NCBI RefSeq assembly: GCF_026410505.1
Contig: NZ_JAPMIU010000007.1
Coordinates: 124,001 to 188,000 of the forward strand
DNA from: Frateuria hangzhouensis
GTDB lineage: Bacteria; Pseudomonadota; Gammaproteobacteria; Xanthomonadales; Rhodanobacteraceae
DNA: 64,000 nt
Direction: 5' to 3'
Position numbers and translations under genes: made by a program. Under the pieces are notes generated by a model that was not told the DNA's origin, did no database searches, and saw only the letters and a program-made list of their open reading frames with translations. Below are positions 30,878 through 41,619 of this stretch, one piece after another. Numbering within the stretch: position 1 is the stretch's first letter; each line of letters opens with the position of its first letter.

Positions 30878-31636
30878 ATGACCGATACCGCTGATCTCGC
30901 CAAGCTGTTCCGTTTCGTACTGGTGCGCACGTCGCATCCGGGCAACATCGGCAGTGCGGCGCGGGCCATCCGCACGATGGGGTTCACCCGGCTGGAGCTG
31001 GTCGCGCCCGCCGACTTTCCCAGCCGCGAGGCCGACGCGCTGGCGGCCAACGCGGTGAGCGTGCTGGCCGGGGCGGGCCTGCACGCGTCGCTGGTCGACG
31101 GGTTGGCGGGGGCCACCTTCGCGCTGGGCCTGTCGGCGCGCCGGCGCGGCGTGAACCTGCCCGAGCTGACCCCGCGCGAAGGCGCCATGCAGGCCCTGGC
31201 GGCGGCGGCGCGCGGCGAGCAGGTGGCGCTGGTGTTCGGCAACGAGCGAACCGGGCTGGAGAACGAGGAGCTTGCGCGCTGCCACGCGATGGTGCGCATT
31301 CCCAGCGTGGAGGACTACAGCTCGCTCAATCTCGCCCAGGCGGTGCAGGTGATGGCGTACGAGCAGCGCCTGGCGATGCTGGGCGATGCGCCGGCGCCCG
31401 CCCCGCCCGAACACGACGAGCCGCCAGCGGACGCGGCGCGGATGGAGCGCTTCTTCGAGCACCTGGCGCAGACGCTGGACGACATCGAGTTCCACAAGGG
31501 CCGCGAACCGACCACGATCATGTTGCGCCTGCGCCGGCTGTTCCTGCGCGCGCAGCCGGACGAGCGCGAGCTGCGCATCCTGCACGGCGTGCTGGCGGAT
31601 GCGCAGCGGATGGCCTCGCTGGCCAGGCGCCCGTAA
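30878..31636 (+). CDS. trmJ: tRNA (cytidine/uridine-2'-O-)-methyltransferase TrmJ
   Basis: A 252-residue SPOUT methyltransferase: motif 1 TSHPGNIGSAARAIRTMGF, motif 2 VFGNERTGLENEEL, motif 3 YSSLNLAQAVQVMAYE. It 2'-O-methylates tRNA position 32. The ATG at 30878 opens the conserved fold; the frame extends 54 codons upstream but those residues are not family-like. The C-terminal helical tail (ERFFEHLAQTLDDIEFHKGR) is typical of TrmJ rather than TrmL. Confidence 0.92.
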   Translation: MTDTADLAKLFRFVLVRTSHPGNIGSAARAIRTMGFTRLELVAPADFPSREADALAANAVSVLAGAGLHASLVDGLAGATFALGLSARRRGVNLPELTPREGAMQALAAAARGEQVALVFGNERTGLENEELARCHAMVRIPSVEDYSSLNLAQAVQVMAYEQRLAMLGDAPAPAPPEHDEPPADAARMERFFEHLAQTLDDIEFHKGREPTTIMLRLRRLFLRAQPDERELRILHGVLADAQRMASLARRP

Positions 31637-31681
31637 GAGCGCTGCCTTCGCTGGTTCCGAACGGCCGGCCAGTCCGATTCC

Positions 31682-31709
31682 TGTAGGCGCCCACAAGTGG
31701 GCTCCTACA
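31682..31709. repeat. Single REP palindrome
   Basis: TGTAGGCGCCCACAAGTGGG followed by CTCCTACA, a compact palindromic copy of the REP family, between the convergent trmJ and hypothetical genes. Confidence 0.88.
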
Positions 31710-32310
31710 AGGGCACCGGCTCCAACGCTTCCACGTACACCAGCTCGCAGGCGCCGTTGCCGGTGTCCTCGCGGGTGAGCGAAGTGCGCCAGCGCCAGCC
31801 GTCCGCGCGGCTGGCGTCGACCAGGAAGCCTTCGATGCGCACCAGTTCGCCGGCGCGTACGCGGTCCATCGCGCGACGTACGGCTTCGTCGGCGGGAATC
31901 AGGTGCATGTTGGCGCTGGAGGTTTCGATCTCGCGGCGCGGGATCGGGAAGGCGTCCACGTGCCAGTGGTAGAAGCGGGACGATTGCCCAATCTCGATCT
32001 GCGACAACACCGCGCTGTCGGACATGCGGCCCCAGCCCAGCGCCAGGTCCGTCGGCGCCAGGTCGGCGCCGGCGTCGAAGCGGTAGTCCTTGCGCGAAAG
32101 CACGCGGGCGGTCAACGCGACATGGGCGCGGGTGTGCAGGGTGATGTCGCCGCGCTGCAGCAAGGTGCCCTGGTCCAGGTCCATCTGCGCGGGCGCCTTC
32201 GCGGCGAGTACGCCCGGCAGCGGGTGCAGCGGGCGGTGCCGCCACCAGCCCAGCGCGCCCCAGCCCAGCAGCACCAGGAGCGCGATCCACGACCATCGCC
32301 GCATCGCCAT
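31705..32310 (-). CDS. Hypothetical protein with N-terminal membrane anchor
   Basis: A 201-residue protein; I do not recognise the family. The N-terminus is a short basic stretch and a hydrophobic helix (WIALLVLLGWGALGWW). The rest is soluble, with SGS-like beta segments and a conserved-looking DAFPIPRREIETSSANMHLIP block; it probably faces the periplasm. The gene lies 17 nt downstream of oxyR on the same strand, so it may be co-transcribed, and its stop codon falls within the REP at 31682-31709. A role in redox stress would be pure inference from position. Confidence 0.6.
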   Translation of the reverse strand: MAMRRWSWIALLVLLGWGALGWWRHRPLHPLPGVLAAKAPAQMDLDQGTLLQRGDITLHTRAHVALTARVLSRKDYRFDAGADLAPTDLALGWGRMSDSAVLSQIEIGQSSRFYHWHVDAFPIPRREIETSSANMHLIPADEAVRRAMDRVRAGELVRIEGFLVDASRADGWRWRTSLTREDTGNGACELVYVEALEPVPL

Positions 32311-32326
32311 TTCCCCCTTGGTAGCC

Positions 32327-33271
32327 TCAGGCGCGCTTGCGCCGCGGATGGGTCGGTGCGCTCAACGCCGGTTCGAACAATTCGGCGGGCAGGCTGCGCA
32401 TCACCTCGGCGAACCGTTCGAGGAAAGGTCCCAGCGACGAACTCTTGCGCCACACCAGCGCGATGCGGCGGCTCGGCGCATGGCCGGAGAACTCAAGCAG
32501 CCGCACGTTGTCGGTGCGTGCCACCGGCGGCTTGATCGCCAGCGTTGGCAGCAAGGTGATGCCGACGTTGGCGGCCACCATCTGGCGCAACGTTTCCAGG
32601 CTGGTGGCGCGGAAACCCACCTTCTCGCCGGCACCGGCCAGCTGGCACAGCTCCAGCGCCTGGTCGCGCAGGCAGTGGCCGTCCTCGAGCAACAGCAGGC
32701 TTTCGTCCTCGAGGTCGGCGAGCTTCAGGCGCGCCTTGCGGTGGGCCAGCGGATGGTCGTCCGGCACCGCCAGCACGAACGGCTCCTCGAACAGGAACTC
32801 GGTATGCAGGCTCTCCTCGTGGATCGGCATGGCGAGGATCCCCACGTCCAGCGTGCCCTCGCGCAGCATGCGGATCACCTGCTCGGTCTTCTCCTCGATC
32901 AGCAGCAATTCCAGCCGTGGGAACCGCTGGCGCACCAGCGGCACCAGGTGCGGCAACAGATAGGGCCCCAGCGTGGGGAACACGCCCAGCCGCAGCCGTC
33001 CGGCTTCCGGATCGCGCGTGCGCTGGGCGATCGCCCTGATCTCCTCGACCTCGGCCAGCACGCCGCGCGCGCGGCGGGCGATCTCGCGGCCGGTTTCGGT
33101 GAGCAGCACCTTGCGCGGCGTGCGCTCGACCAGTGCCACGCCCAGCTCGTCCTCCAGCTTTTTTATCTGCGTGGACAAGGTCGGCTGGCTGACGAAGCTG
33201 GCCTCGGCCGCGCGACCGAAATGGCGGTGCTCGGCAAGCGATACGAGGTAGGCGAGATCGCGCAGGTTCAC
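32327..33271 (-). CDS. oxyR: Hydrogen-peroxide-sensing LysR regulator OxyR
   Basis: A 314-residue LysR regulator: winged HTH at 1-60 (LAEHRHFGRAAEASFVSQPTL) and a sensor domain with Cys200 and Cys209 in EDGHCLRDQALELC, the spacing of the OxyR disulfide switch (Cys199/Cys208 in E. coli). The GTG start at 33271 gives the canonical MNLRDLAYL N-terminus and has GGAG 8 nt upstream. An exact ATAG-N7-CTAT box lies 12 nt upstream, consistent with autoregulation. Targets elsewhere in the genome would be catalase and peroxiredoxin genes. Confidence 0.95.
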   Translation of the reverse strand: MNLRDLAYLVSLAEHRHFGRAAEASFVSQPTLSTQIKKLEDELGVALVERTPRKVLLTETGREIARRARGVLAEVEEIRAIAQRTRDPEAGRLRLGVFPTLGPYLLPHLVPLVRQRFPRLELLLIEEKTEQVIRMLREGTLDVGILAMPIHEESLHTEFLFEEPFVLAVPDDHPLAHRKARLKLADLEDESLLLLEDGHCLRDQALELCQLAGAGEKVGFRATSLETLRQMVAANVGITLLPTLAIKPPVARTDNVRLLEFSGHAPSRRIALVWRKSSSLGPFLERFAEVMRSLPAELFEPALSAPTHPRRKRA

Positions 33272-33282
33272 GGCGTGCTCCG

Positions 33283-33297
33283 ATAGGGCTCGCCTAT
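33283..33297. promoter_or_regulatory. Candidate OxyR operator half (ATAG-N7-CTAT)
   Basis: ATAGGGCTCGCCTAT matches ATAG-N7-CTAT exactly, between oxyR and the divergent aminopeptidase gene. It is 12 nt from the oxyR GTG and overlaps its GGAG region; TATGAT (33295-33300) overlaps on the plus strand. The second ATAG-N7-CTAT expected for a full OxyR site is not present. Confidence 0.5.
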
Positions 33298-33459
33298 GAT
33301 TCTGGGGGCGATGATCGATCCGGGCAATGCCGCATGTGCATGCGGCCGGTCCGTCCTTCACGCCGCCAGCAGGCCGGGCCATGCCTTTTGGCACTGTGTC
33401 GCAAGTCATGTGCCGCCTAGCTTCGGAATGTCTTCACAGTCCCCTGGGGAAACCAAACC

Positions 33460-36141
33460 ATGCGTCGTCTCGTCAAACCGCTCGTGCTCACCGCGCTCGC
33501 CGCCTGTTGCGGCGCCGCCTTCGCCGCTACCGTCGACCAGGTGCCGCACGGCAAGCTGCCGCGCTGGGCGGTGCCGGAGTCCTATTCGCTGTCGTTCAAG
33601 GTCGATCCGGCGCAGAAGCAGTTCTCCGGCGCCACCACGATCAAGGTCGAACTCAAGCAGGCTTCCGACCATATCTGGCTGCATGGCCAGGACCTCGAGG
33701 TCTCCAAGGTCAGCGTGACCGATGCGGCCGGCAAGACGCACACCGCCAAGTACGTCGAGGCGGCACCGAAGGAAGGTGTGGTGCGGGTCGACTTCGGCGA
33801 GACGCTCAAGCCGCAGGAGCTGACCCTGCGTTTCGACTACACCGCGCCGCTCAACATGCAGTTGCAGGGCCTGTACAAGGTCAGCCATGAAGGCGTGCCC
33901 TATGCGATGACGCAGATGGAGCCCATCAGCGCGCGCTACGCCTTCCCCGGTTTCGACGAGCCGGACTTCAAGACGCCGTTCGACATCAGCCTGACCATTC
34001 CCCAAAACGAAGAGGGCGTCGCCAACACCAAGCAGGTCAAGGAAGTTCCCGCTGGCGACGGCTGGAAGACGCTGACCTTCTCCACCACCAAGCCGCTGCC
34101 GACCTATCTGGTCGCCTTCGGCGTGGGCCCGTGGGACATCGTCGCCGGCCCGGACATTTCGCCCGACGCCTACCGCGCCACCCCGTTGCAGCTGCGTGGC
34201 ATCGCCGCCAAGGGCGAGGGCCATCGCATGCAGCACGTGCTGTCGGAGACGCCGAGCATCATCCACGCGCTGGAGGACTACTACGCCTTCGGCTATCCGT
34301 GGGACAAACTCGACCTGCTCGCCGCGCCGGACTTCGCCGCCGGCGCGATGGAAAACGCCGGCCTGGTCACCTTCCGCGACTGGCTGCTGCTGCTCGATCC
34401 CGATTCCCCGGCGCGGTACGTGCGCAGCTCGTTCAACGTCAATGCGCACGAGCTGGCCCACCAGTGGACCGGCGACACTGTGACCACCGCATGGTGGAAC
34501 GACATCTGGCTCAACGAGGCCTTCGCCACCTGGATGCAGCAGAAGGTGACCATGAAGGTGCATCCGGAATACCGCGCGGACCTCGACCGCGTGCGCGGTG
34601 CGCAGTATGCCATGGACAACGACAGCCTGGTCACCGCGCGCAAGATTCGCCAGCCGATCACCGGCAACGGCGACATCGCCACCGCGTTCGACTCGATCAC
34701 CTACCAGAAGGGCGCCGGCGTACTCGGCATGTTCGAGGGCTACGTGGGCGAGAAGACCTTCCGCAACGGCATGCGCCAGTACATCCAGGACCACAAGTTC
34801 AGCACCGCTACCGCCGACGACCTGGTGGACTCGATCGCCAAGGCGGCCGACAAGGGCGAGAACTTCAAGCAGGCGTTCAAGAGCTTCCTCAACCAGCCCG
34901 GCGTGCCCTACGTGCAGACCCAGCTGATGCAGAAGGACGGCCAGACCGTACTCAAGCTGAGCCAGAGCCGCTACCTGCCGATCGGCAGCAAGGGCAACGC
35001 CAACCACGTCTGGGGCGTGCCGGTGTGCGTGCGCTACGGCACCGCCGACGGCAGCAAGGTCAACTGCGAACTGCTGGAAAAAACCCACGGCACCCTTGCG
35101 CTGCCGGGCGCCAGCGCCGGCACCTGGGTCATGCCCAACGCCAACGCCAGCGGCTATTACCGCTTCAGCATGGACAAGAACGACCTGGCGCGGCTGGGCG
35201 ACCAGATCAGCCACCTGACCGACGCCGAACAGCTGGCCTACGCCGACGCGGCCGAGGCGAGTTTCCACCACGGCGACATCGACGCGGGCGACCTGCTGGC
35301 CGCGCTCAAGCCGCTGACCGCCTCGCGCGTGCGTGAAGTAGCCACGGCGCCGATGAGCAGCTTCGCGTGGATCAACCGCCACCTGGCCAGCACCGACGCC
35401 CAGCGCAACGCGCTCGACGCCTGGGCCAAATCGGCGTACCTGCCGCGCATGGAACTGCTGGGCTATCACCGCAAGGCGGGCGAGCCCGATGGCGACTCCC
35501 TGCTGCGCAGCACGCTGGCCGGATTCCTGGCGCTCGACGTCAAGCTGCCGCAGGTTCGCGCCGAACTGCTCAAGCAGGGCGACGCCGCGCTCAAGCGCAA
35601 GGCCGATGGGCACCTGAAGCTCGATGCGGCCGATCCGGACCTGCTCGACAGCGCGCTGGCGGTGGCGGTTCAGGAGCATGGCAAGAGCGCGGTCGATGCG
35701 CTCATCGCCGAGCTGCCCAAGACCTCGGACCCGGCCCAGCGCAACGCCATGCTGTCGGGTTTGAGCGCGGTCGAGGATCCGGCCCTGGCCGAGCAGGTGC
35801 GCAACTTCGCGCTGAACAAGCAGGTCAAGGTCGGCGAAATGGCCGCCCTGCTGCGCGGCAGCCGCGAGACGCGCACCCAGCGTGACGCAATGTGGAAGTG
35901 GGCCGTCGGCCACTACGACCAGATCGTCGCCCGCACCGGCAGCTTCGCCGGCGGCCGCCTGCCGAGCCTGATGGGCGGCGGCGGCTGCTCGCAGGCCGAA
36001 GCCGATCGCCTGCAGGCGTTCTTCAAGACCCGCGCCAAGGATGTCACCGGCGCCGAACGCGGCCTCGCGCAGACTGCCGAGCAGACCGTGCTGTGCGCTG
36101 CGTTGAAGGACAAGCAGGATCCGGAGGCGATCCTGCACTGA
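33460..36141 (+). CDS. Exported M1-family zinc aminopeptidase
   Basis: An 893-residue M1 peptidase with a signal peptide (VLTALAACCGAAFA). The exopeptidase motif GAMEN is at 295-299 and the zinc site HELAH at 330-334 with Glu353 in NEAF. The C-terminal half is the ERAP-like helical domain. It should remove N-terminal residues from peptides in the periplasm or outside. Start at ATG 33460. It diverges from oxyR and has its own terminator. Confidence 0.93.
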   Translation: MRRLVKPLVLTALAACCGAAFAATVDQVPHGKLPRWAVPESYSLSFKVDPAQKQFSGATTIKVELKQASDHIWLHGQDLEVSKVSVTDAAGKTHTAKYVEAAPKEGVVRVDFGETLKPQELTLRFDYTAPLNMQLQGLYKVSHEGVPYAMTQMEPISARYAFPGFDEPDFKTPFDISLTIPQNEEGVANTKQVKEVPAGDGWKTLTFSTTKPLPTYLVAFGVGPWDIVAGPDISPDAYRATPLQLRGIAAKGEGHRMQHVLSETPSIIHALEDYYAFGYPWDKLDLLAAPDFAAGAMENAGLVTFRDWLLLLDPDSPARYVRSSFNVNAHELAHQWTGDTVTTAWWNDIWLNEAFATWMQQKVTMKVHPEYRADLDRVRGAQYAMDNDSLVTARKIRQPITGNGDIATAFDSITYQKGAGVLGMFEGYVGEKTFRNGMRQYIQDHKFSTATADDLVDSIAKAADKGENFKQAFKSFLNQPGVPYVQTQLMQKDGQTVLKLSQSRYLPIGSKGNANHVWGVPVCVRYGTADGSKVNCELLEKTHGTLALPGASAGTWVMPNANASGYYRFSMDKNDLARLGDQISHLTDAEQLAYADAAEASFHHGDIDAGDLLAALKPLTASRVREVATAPMSSFAWINRHLASTDAQRNALDAWAKSAYLPRMELLGYHRKAGEPDGDSLLRSTLAGFLALDVKLPQVRAELLKQGDAALKRKADGHLKLDAADPDLLDSALAVAVQEHGKSAVDALIAELPKTSDPAQRNAMLSGLSAVEDPALAEQVRNFALNKQVKVGEMAALLRGSRETRTQRDAMWKWAVGHYDQIVARTGSFAGGRLPSLMGGGGCSQAEADRLQAFFKTRAKDVTGAERGLAQTAEQTVLCAALKDKQDPEAILH

Positions 36142-36444
36142 AGCCACGGCCCGAAGGCCAGCAAGCAAACGCCGGGCGGCAACGCCCGGCGTTTTTTTCT
36201 TTGGAGCGCTGCTCAGAGCGGCGCACGTGAGCCCTCTCCCTCCGGGGTGAGGGGTGGGTGAGGGGCCAAGGCTTGCGGGGAATCTCGCTTTACCGCGCCG
36301 TACCCAATGAAGGCACCCGATCGCCATCGTTGTCGCAAGTGTGCGCCCCAAACCAGTCGCCCCCTGATTAGGCACACACCCCACGCGCCCTTCACGTTCC
36401 ACCTAAACTGTGCCGCGCCCCTCTGGGCGAACAGGGAGAGACGC
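36142..36444. other. Intergenic region between the aminopeptidase and the large membrane protein
   Basis: It holds the aminopeptidase terminator (36167-36198), then a common intergenic-type sequence (CCCTCTCCCTCCGGGGTGAG near 36232) and a non-coding stretch with a weak TAAACT at 36404. No gene is supported. Confidence 0.6.
36167..36198 (+). terminator. Rho-independent terminator of the aminopeptidase gene
   Basis: AAACGCCGGGCG-GCAA-CGCCCGGCGTTT followed by further Ts. Confidence 0.94.
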
Positions 36445-39400
36445 ATGCGGGCTCGATCGGGATGGTGGTGGGTGCTGGGTTTGCTGTTGGCCGCGCCGGC
36501 ATGCGCACAGCAAGTGCCGCCGCCGCTACGCGACTGGCAGGACTGGGTGCTGCACGACGTGCCGGCGCATGCCTGCCCGCGACTGGTGGATTCCCCTGGC
36601 CAGGGCGAGGCCTGGCAGTGCGCCTGGCCCGGTCGGCTCACGCTGAACGCCGATGCGGACGGCGGACGATTCACCCTCGACGCGCACGCCGATGCCCCTT
36701 CATGGATCGCCTTGCCGGGCGACGCGCGCAGCTGGCCTGCAAAGGTGCAACTCGATGGCCAGCCGGCCGTGGTGCTGGAGCGGAACGATCAGCCAATGGT
36801 ACGCGTGTCGCCCGGCGACCACCGCCTGCAGGGCCAGCTGCCCTGGCAGGCGCGACCGGCGCGCCTGCACGTGCCCGACGCGATCGGCCTGGTCGACCTC
36901 GTGCTGGACGGCAAACCGGTCGCGCGGGTCCAGCGCGACGGCGAGCAGCTGACCCTCGGCGAAGCCGCCGCCGCCCAGCGCGTGGCCGATGCATTGTCGC
37001 TGCGCGTCGATCGCCGATTGGCCGACGGCCTGCCGCCGACCTTGCAGACGCAGCTGCGCTTCGATGTCACCGGCAGCGCCCGCGAACAGCTGCTGGGCCC
37101 GGTGCTGCCGGCCGGCTTCGTCGCCACCGCCCTGGATGGCGAACTGCCCGCGCGGCTGGAAAGCGACGGTCGCCTGCGCGTGCAGCTCAAGCCCGGCCGC
37201 TGGACCATCCCCCTCGACGCGCGCGCCACCGCCCCGCTCGCGCGCATCGCCATCGAGCTGCCGCCCGCTCCGTGGCCAAAACAGGAAATCTGGAGCTACG
37301 CCGATCAACCGGACCTGCGCAGCAGCCACGCCGAAGGCGCCGCCATCGACGCGGCTCAGGCGGGCGTGCCCCGGGCTTGGCGCGAACTGCCGGCGTTCGT
37401 GATGGGCACCGGCGCCGCGCTCACCGTGCAGCCGGGCGAGCGCGGGGCAGGGCAGGACGATCGCCTGCGCCTGTCGCGGCGGCTGTGGCTGGACTTCGAC
37501 GGTAAGCACCTGGGGGTGGACGATCGCCTGCAGGGTGAATTGCACCGTCAGCGCCTGGAAGTGGGCGCGTCCTGGCAGCTGGAGCGCGCGGCACAGGACG
37601 GCGAACCCCTGGTGGTCAGCCGCGGCAAGGACGGCCGCAGCGGCGTGGAAGTACGCAGCGAAAAGCTCGACCTGGGCGCCGGCCTGCGCGTGCGTGCGAA
37701 CGGTGCCATGCCGGTCACCGGCTGGAACGTGCCGCTGGAACGCATCGACGCGACCCTGCAGTTGCCGCCCGGCTATCGCCTGCTTGGCGCCCCAGGCGCG
37801 GACCGCTCGCCCGATTCATGGCTGGCGCAGTGGAGCCTGCTGGACGTGTTCGGGGTGGCGCTGATCGCACTGCTGGCCGGCCGCCTGCTCGGCTGGCCGT
37901 GGGCGCTGCTGGCCGCCGGTTTCCTCGCGCTGGCGCAGCACGAGGCGGGCGCGCCGCGCTGGACGCTGGCGTTACTGCTTGCCCTGGCGCTGCTGCTGCG
38001 CGCGTTGCCGGAAGGCCGCCTGCGCCGCGTCGCCAATGTCGCGGCGCTGGCGGCCTTTGCACTGGTCGCACTGCTGACGTTGCCGTTCCTCGCTGCGCAA
38101 CTGCAATATGCCTTGCATCCCCAACTGCAACCGGTCGGGACGCACGCGGGTAAGACGTTGTACGCGCCGGTGCGGGAAGCCGCGCCCGTGGGTCCACCGC
38201 CCCCGCCTCCGCCGGCGCCCATGGCCCCGCCGCAGGACATGGTGGCGACCGTCCAATCCCTTCCTTCCGTCGCTCCATCGGCCGTCAACGGCTCGGGCGC
38301 CGTCAGCCCCGAGCCGTCGATAAGACCTCCGTTCGCCCCAGGCGCGCGGGGCATCGGCGTGCCGGCTTCAAGCCATCCTTCGATGGAAGGTCGCAGCTTG
38401 ATCCAGGCCGGCACGGGCACGCCCGGCTGGCGCCTGGGAAGTAGCTACCACCTCGGCTGGTCCGGCCCGGTCACGCCACAACAGACCTTGCGCCTGGTGA
38501 TCGCCCCGGCCTGGTTGGTGAGCCTGCTGCGCGTACTGATGGTCGCGCTACTGGCCGCCTTGCTGGCGCGTTTGCTGCCTGCGCTGCTGGCGCCCTGGCG
38601 TGGGCGACAGCAGCGTGGACGGGGCGCTGCCGCGGCGGCGTTGCTGGCACTGGCGCTGATGCCGTGGCATGTCCACGCCCAGGCGATGCCGAGCCAGACG
38701 CTGCTCGACCAGCTGCGCGACCGGCTGGTCGAGGCGCCCGTCTGCGCGCCGTCCTGCGCGAGCCTGCCGCAGGCGCGCGCCGTGCTGGCGGGCGACACGC
38801 TCGATCTCGCCCTGCAGGCGCATGCCGGCGCCATCGTGGCGCTGCCGCTGCCGGACACCTCGCTGCCGCTGCTTGCGGTGACGGTCGACGGCCGTCCGGC
38901 CGTGCTGGCGCGACGCGGCGGCGATCAACTCTGGCTGCGGCTGGAGCCGGGCGTGCACGAACTGGCATTACGCTACCGGCTTGATGGCACCGACAGCGCG
39001 CGCCTGCGCTTCGCCCTGGCGCCGCAGCGGGTCACGGTGCAGGCCGAGGGCTGGGCCGCCGATGGACTGGACGCCGATCGCCTGCTCGGCGACAGCCTCG
39101 CCTTCGATCGCCAGCGCATCGCTGCCGACGGCGAAACCGCCACGCCCGCGCAGGACTTCCCACCCTACGTGCGGCTCACCCGCCGCCTCGTGCTGGGCAA
39201 CGAATGGACGGTGTGGAACGAGGTCGAGCGCATCGCGCCGCAGACCGGCGGTTTCAGCGTCGCGCTACCGCTGCTGCCGGGCGAGCATCCGCTGGGCGCC
39301 GACGCGCCGGTGCGCGACGGCCACATCCAGCTCGCCTTCAACGCCGGCACGGACAGCATCGGCTGGAGCAGCCGGCTCGACCGCGCGCCCGAACTGCATC

Positions 39401-40536
39401 TGACCGCACCCGCGCTGGGCGAGCGCGCCGAGGTCTGGGAGATCGACGCCGCGCCGATGTGGCACGTCGAGACCCATGGCGTGCCGGCCAGCGACGGCGA
39501 CGGGCTGCGTTTCCAGCCACTGCCAGCCGAGCAGCTTTCGCTGGCGATCACCCAGCCGCCCGCGGTCGCCGGGGGCACCCTGGCCTTCGACAGCGTGAAC
39601 GTGCGCAGCGCCACCGGCGAACGCGCGACCGAAACCACGTTGGTGCTGGACGCGCGCAGCACCCGCGGCGGCGAGCACGCGCTAGGCTTGCCGGCCGGCG
39701 CCGAACTGCTGCAGGCCAGCCGCGACAGCGAACGCCTGCCACTGGCCATACGCAACGGCACGGTATCGCTGCCGCTGCTGCCGGGCACGCATCGCTATGA
39801 GTTGCGCCTGCGCGAGACTGGCGGCGCCGCGCTGCACACCCGTTCGCCGGCCGTCGCACTGCACGCGCCGGCGGCCAACATCGACCTGATCCTGCAACTG
39901 CCGCAAGACCGCTGGGTGCTGTGGACCTGGGGTCCGGGGGCCGGCCCGGCGGTGCTGTACTGGGCGCAGCTGATCGTGCTGCTGATCGCCGCCTGGCTGC
40001 TTTCGCGCTATGCGCCGACGCCACTGCGCTTCGGGCACTGGCTGCTGCTGGGGCTGGGCTTCTCCGCCTTCGCCTGGAGCGCCTACGCCGTGGTGGTGGT
40101 CTGGCTGGTCCTGCTCGGCCTGCGCGCGCGCGCGGCCACCACCGCGTGGCGCACTGGCGTGTTCGACCTGATGCAGGTCGGTCTGGTGCTGCTGACGGCG
40201 GTCGCGCTGGCGGTGTTGGTGGCCGCCGTCCCCGGCGGCCTGCTCGGGCAGCCGGACATGCACATCGCCGGCATGGGCTCCAGCGCCGCGCAACTGCGCT
40301 GGTTCGCCGACCGCAGCGCCGACGCGCTCCCGCGCGCCGGTGTGTTCAGCCTGCCGCTGTGGACCTACAAACTGGCCATGCTGGCCTGGGCGCTGTGGCT
40401 GGCCAACGCGCTGATCGGCTGGCTGCGGTGGGGTTTCGAGGCCTGGTCGCGCGATGGGTACTGGCGTCGCGACAAGCCACAGCCGGCGATGCCGCCGCAA
40501 CTGCCCACCGCCACGGAGACGCCACCCGATGCCTGA
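36445..40536 (+). CDS. Very large inner-membrane protein of unknown function
   Basis: A 1363-residue protein; I do not recognise the family. ATG 36445 follows AGGGAGAG and starts a signal peptide ([16 protein letters not shown]). Then: a periplasmic beta-rich region (about 23-460), helices at about 465-485 and 500-555, a proline-rich loop ([13 protein letters not shown] near 584), helices at about 689-750, a second periplasmic domain (about 750-1160), and 4-5 C-terminal helices (about 1168-1335). The two soluble parts look related to each other in style (for example [13 protein letters not shown]-like strands) and may be a duplication. It overlaps prmC by 8 nt. An envelope role is inference. 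Confidence 0.75.
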   Translation: MRARSGWWWVLGLLLAAPACAQQVPPPLRDWQDWVLHDVPAHACPRLVDSPGQGEAWQCAWPGRLTLNADADGGRFTLDAHADAPSWIALPGDARSWPAKVQLDGQPAVVLERNDQPMVRVSPGDHRLQGQLPWQARPARLHVPDAIGLVDLVLDGKPVARVQRDGEQLTLGEAAAAQRVADALSLRVDRRLADGLPPTLQTQLRFDVTGSAREQLLGPVLPAGFVATALDGELPARLESDGRLRVQLKPGRWTIPLDARATAPLARIAIELPPAPWPKQEIWSYADQPDLRSSHAEGAAIDAAQAGVPRAWRELPAFVMGTGAALTVQPGERGAGQDDRLRLSRRLWLDFDGKHLGVDDRLQGELHRQRLEVGASWQLERAAQDGEPLVVSRGKDGRSGVEVRSEKLDLGAGLRVRANGAMPVTGWNVPLERIDATLQLPPGYRLLGAPGADRSPDSWLAQWSLLDVFGVALIALLAGRLLGWPWALLAAGFLALAQHEAGAPRWTLALLLALALLLRALPEGRLRRVANVAALAAFALVALLTLPFLAAQLQYALHPQLQPVGTHAGKTLYAPVREAAPVGPPPPPPPAPMAPPQDMVATVQSLPSVAPSAVNGSGAVSPEPSIRPPFAPGARGIGVPASSHPSMEGRSLIQAGTGTPGWRLGSSYHLGWSGPVTPQQTLRLVIAPAWLVSLLRVLMVALLAALLARLLPALLAPWRGRQQRGRGAAAAALLALALMPWHVHAQAMPSQTLLDQLRDRLVEAPVCAPSCASLPQARAVLAGDTLDLALQAHAGAIVALPLPDTSLPLLAVTVDGRPAVLARRGGDQLWLRLEPGVHELALRYRLDGTDSARLRFALAPQRVTVQAEGWAADGLDADRLLGDSLAFDRQRIAADGETATPAQDFPPYVRLTRRLVLGNEWTVWNEVERIAPQTGGFSVALPLLPGEHPLGADAPVRDGHIQLAFNAGTDSIGWSSRLDRAPELHLTAPALGERAEVWEIDAAPMWHVETHGVPASDGDGLRFQPLPAEQLSLAITQPPAVAGGTLAFDSVNVRSATGERATETTLVLDARSTRGGEHALGLPAGAELLQASRDSERLPLAIRNGTVSLPLLPGTHRYELRLRETGGAALHTRSPAVALHAPAANIDLILQLPQDRWVLWTWGPGAGPAVLYWAQLIVLLIAAWLLSRYAPTPLRFGHWLLLGLGFSAFAWSAYAVVVVWLVLLGLRARAATTAWRTGVFDLMQVGLVLLTAVALAVLVAAVPGGLLGQPDMHIAGMGSSAAQLRWFADRSADALPRAGVFSLPLWTYKLAMLAWALWLANALIGWLRWGFEAWSRDGYWRRDKPQPAMPPQLPTATETPPDA

Positions 40537-41353
40537 CCTGCGCCAACTGCGCGCCGCCGCCATCGCCCGCCTGGGCGACCGCGTCGAGGCGGACATCCTG
40601 CTGGCGCACGCTCTGGGCAAGCCGCGCAGTTGGCTGATCGCGCACGCCGACGACGCGGTCGATCCGGCCGGCGCTTCGGCGTTCGCTGCGCTGGTGGAAC
40701 GCCGCGCGGCCGGAGAGCCGGTGGCTTATCTCACCGGCCGGCGCGGCTTCTGGACGCTGGAGCTGGAAGTGACGCCGGCCACGCTGATCCCGCGCCCGGA
40801 AACCGAGTTGCTGGTCGAGCTGGCGCTGGCGCGATTGCCACAGGACGGCTCGCCGCGCGTGGTTGACCTGGGCACCGGCAGCGGCGCGGTCGCGCTGGCG
40901 ATCGCGCGCGAATGTCCGCACGCGCGCGTGCTCGCCACCGATGCCAGTGCCGCGGCGTTGGCGGTCGCACGGCGCAACGCCGGCACCAACCAGCTGCGCA
41001 GCGTGGCGTTCGCCGAGAGCGACTGGTTCGATGCGCTGACGGGCGAGCGTTTCGACCTCATCGTCTCCAACCCGCCCTACATCGCGGCGGACGATCCGCA
41101 CCTGGGCCAGGGCGACCTGCGCTTCGAACCGGCCAGCGCGCTGGCTTCGGGCGGCGACGGCTTGGACGACATCCGGCGCATCGCGGGTGGTGCGCGGGCG
41201 CATCTGGCGGCCGACGGATGGCTGTTGTTCGAGCACGGCTGGGACCAGGGCGCGGCGGCGCGCGGGTTGCTCGAGGCGGCCGGCTACCGCGAGATATTCA
41301 CGGCGCGAGACCTGGAGCAGCGCGACCGGGTGAGTGGTGGTCGGGCCGCCTGA
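40529..41353 (+). CDS. prmC: Release factor glutamine methyltransferase PrmC
   Basis: A 274-residue class I methyltransferase that methylates the GGQ glutamine of RF1 and RF2. The N-terminal helical domain is followed by the SAM site [14 protein letters not shown] and the catalytic SNPPY motif ([13 protein letters not shown]). ATG 40529 is inside the end of the upstream gene (8-nt overlap), so expression is coupled to the large membrane protein, an unusual partner. Confidence 0.92.
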   Translation: MPDLRQLRAAAIARLGDRVEADILLAHALGKPRSWLIAHADDAVDPAGASAFAALVERRAAGEPVAYLTGRRGFWTLELEVTPATLIPRPETELLVELALARLPQDGSPRVVDLGTGSGAVALAIARECPHARVLATDASAAALAVARRNAGTNQLRSVAFAESDWFDALTGERFDLIVSNPPYIAADDPHLGQGDLRFEPASALASGGDGLDDIRRIAGGARAHLAADGWLLFEHGWDQGAAARGLLEAAGYREIFTARDLEQRDRVSGGRAA

Positions 41354-41370
41354 CGGCGGCGCGATGCTTT

Positions 41371-41447
41371 TTGCAGGAGCTACTTGTGGGCGTTGCTCTT
41401 ATGCCTGACCGCACTGCCAAAGCATCGCCCACAAGTGGGCTCTACAG
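41371..41447. repeat. REP palindrome pair between prmC and dxs
   Basis: An inverted pair: GCAGGAGCTACTTGTGGGCG (left) and ATCGCCCACAAGTGGGCTCT (right), separated by about 30 nt. Confidence 0.85.
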
Positions 41448-41554
41448 TGTCGTCGGAAGCTTGTAGAGTTATTTCGAGGCCGCCACACGCCGCGCTCCCG
41501 CGTCAGCCGCAGTGGCCGATGTACGGATCGCAAGGGTTCCCGAAGACGATCCGC

Positions 41555-41619
41555 GGTCGCGCACGAGTGCGCTCCTACCGCGTGGCGAACGCCCTTGCAG
41601 GAGCACCCTTGGGCGCGGC
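41555..41619. repeat. Second, diverged REP-like pair before dxs
   Basis: GTCGCGCACGAGTGCGCTCC (41557 on) and TTGCAGGAGCACCCTTGGGC (41594 on) keep the GGAGC/GCTCC ends but have different cores. Together with 41371-41447 they fill most of the 271-bp gap. Confidence 0.6.

Noticed and set aside
33406-36402. 998-codon minus-strand open frame opposite the M1 aminopeptidase
   Set aside because: The opposite strand encodes an unmistakable GAMEN/HExxH peptidase; the antisense product has shadow composition typical of high-GC genomes.
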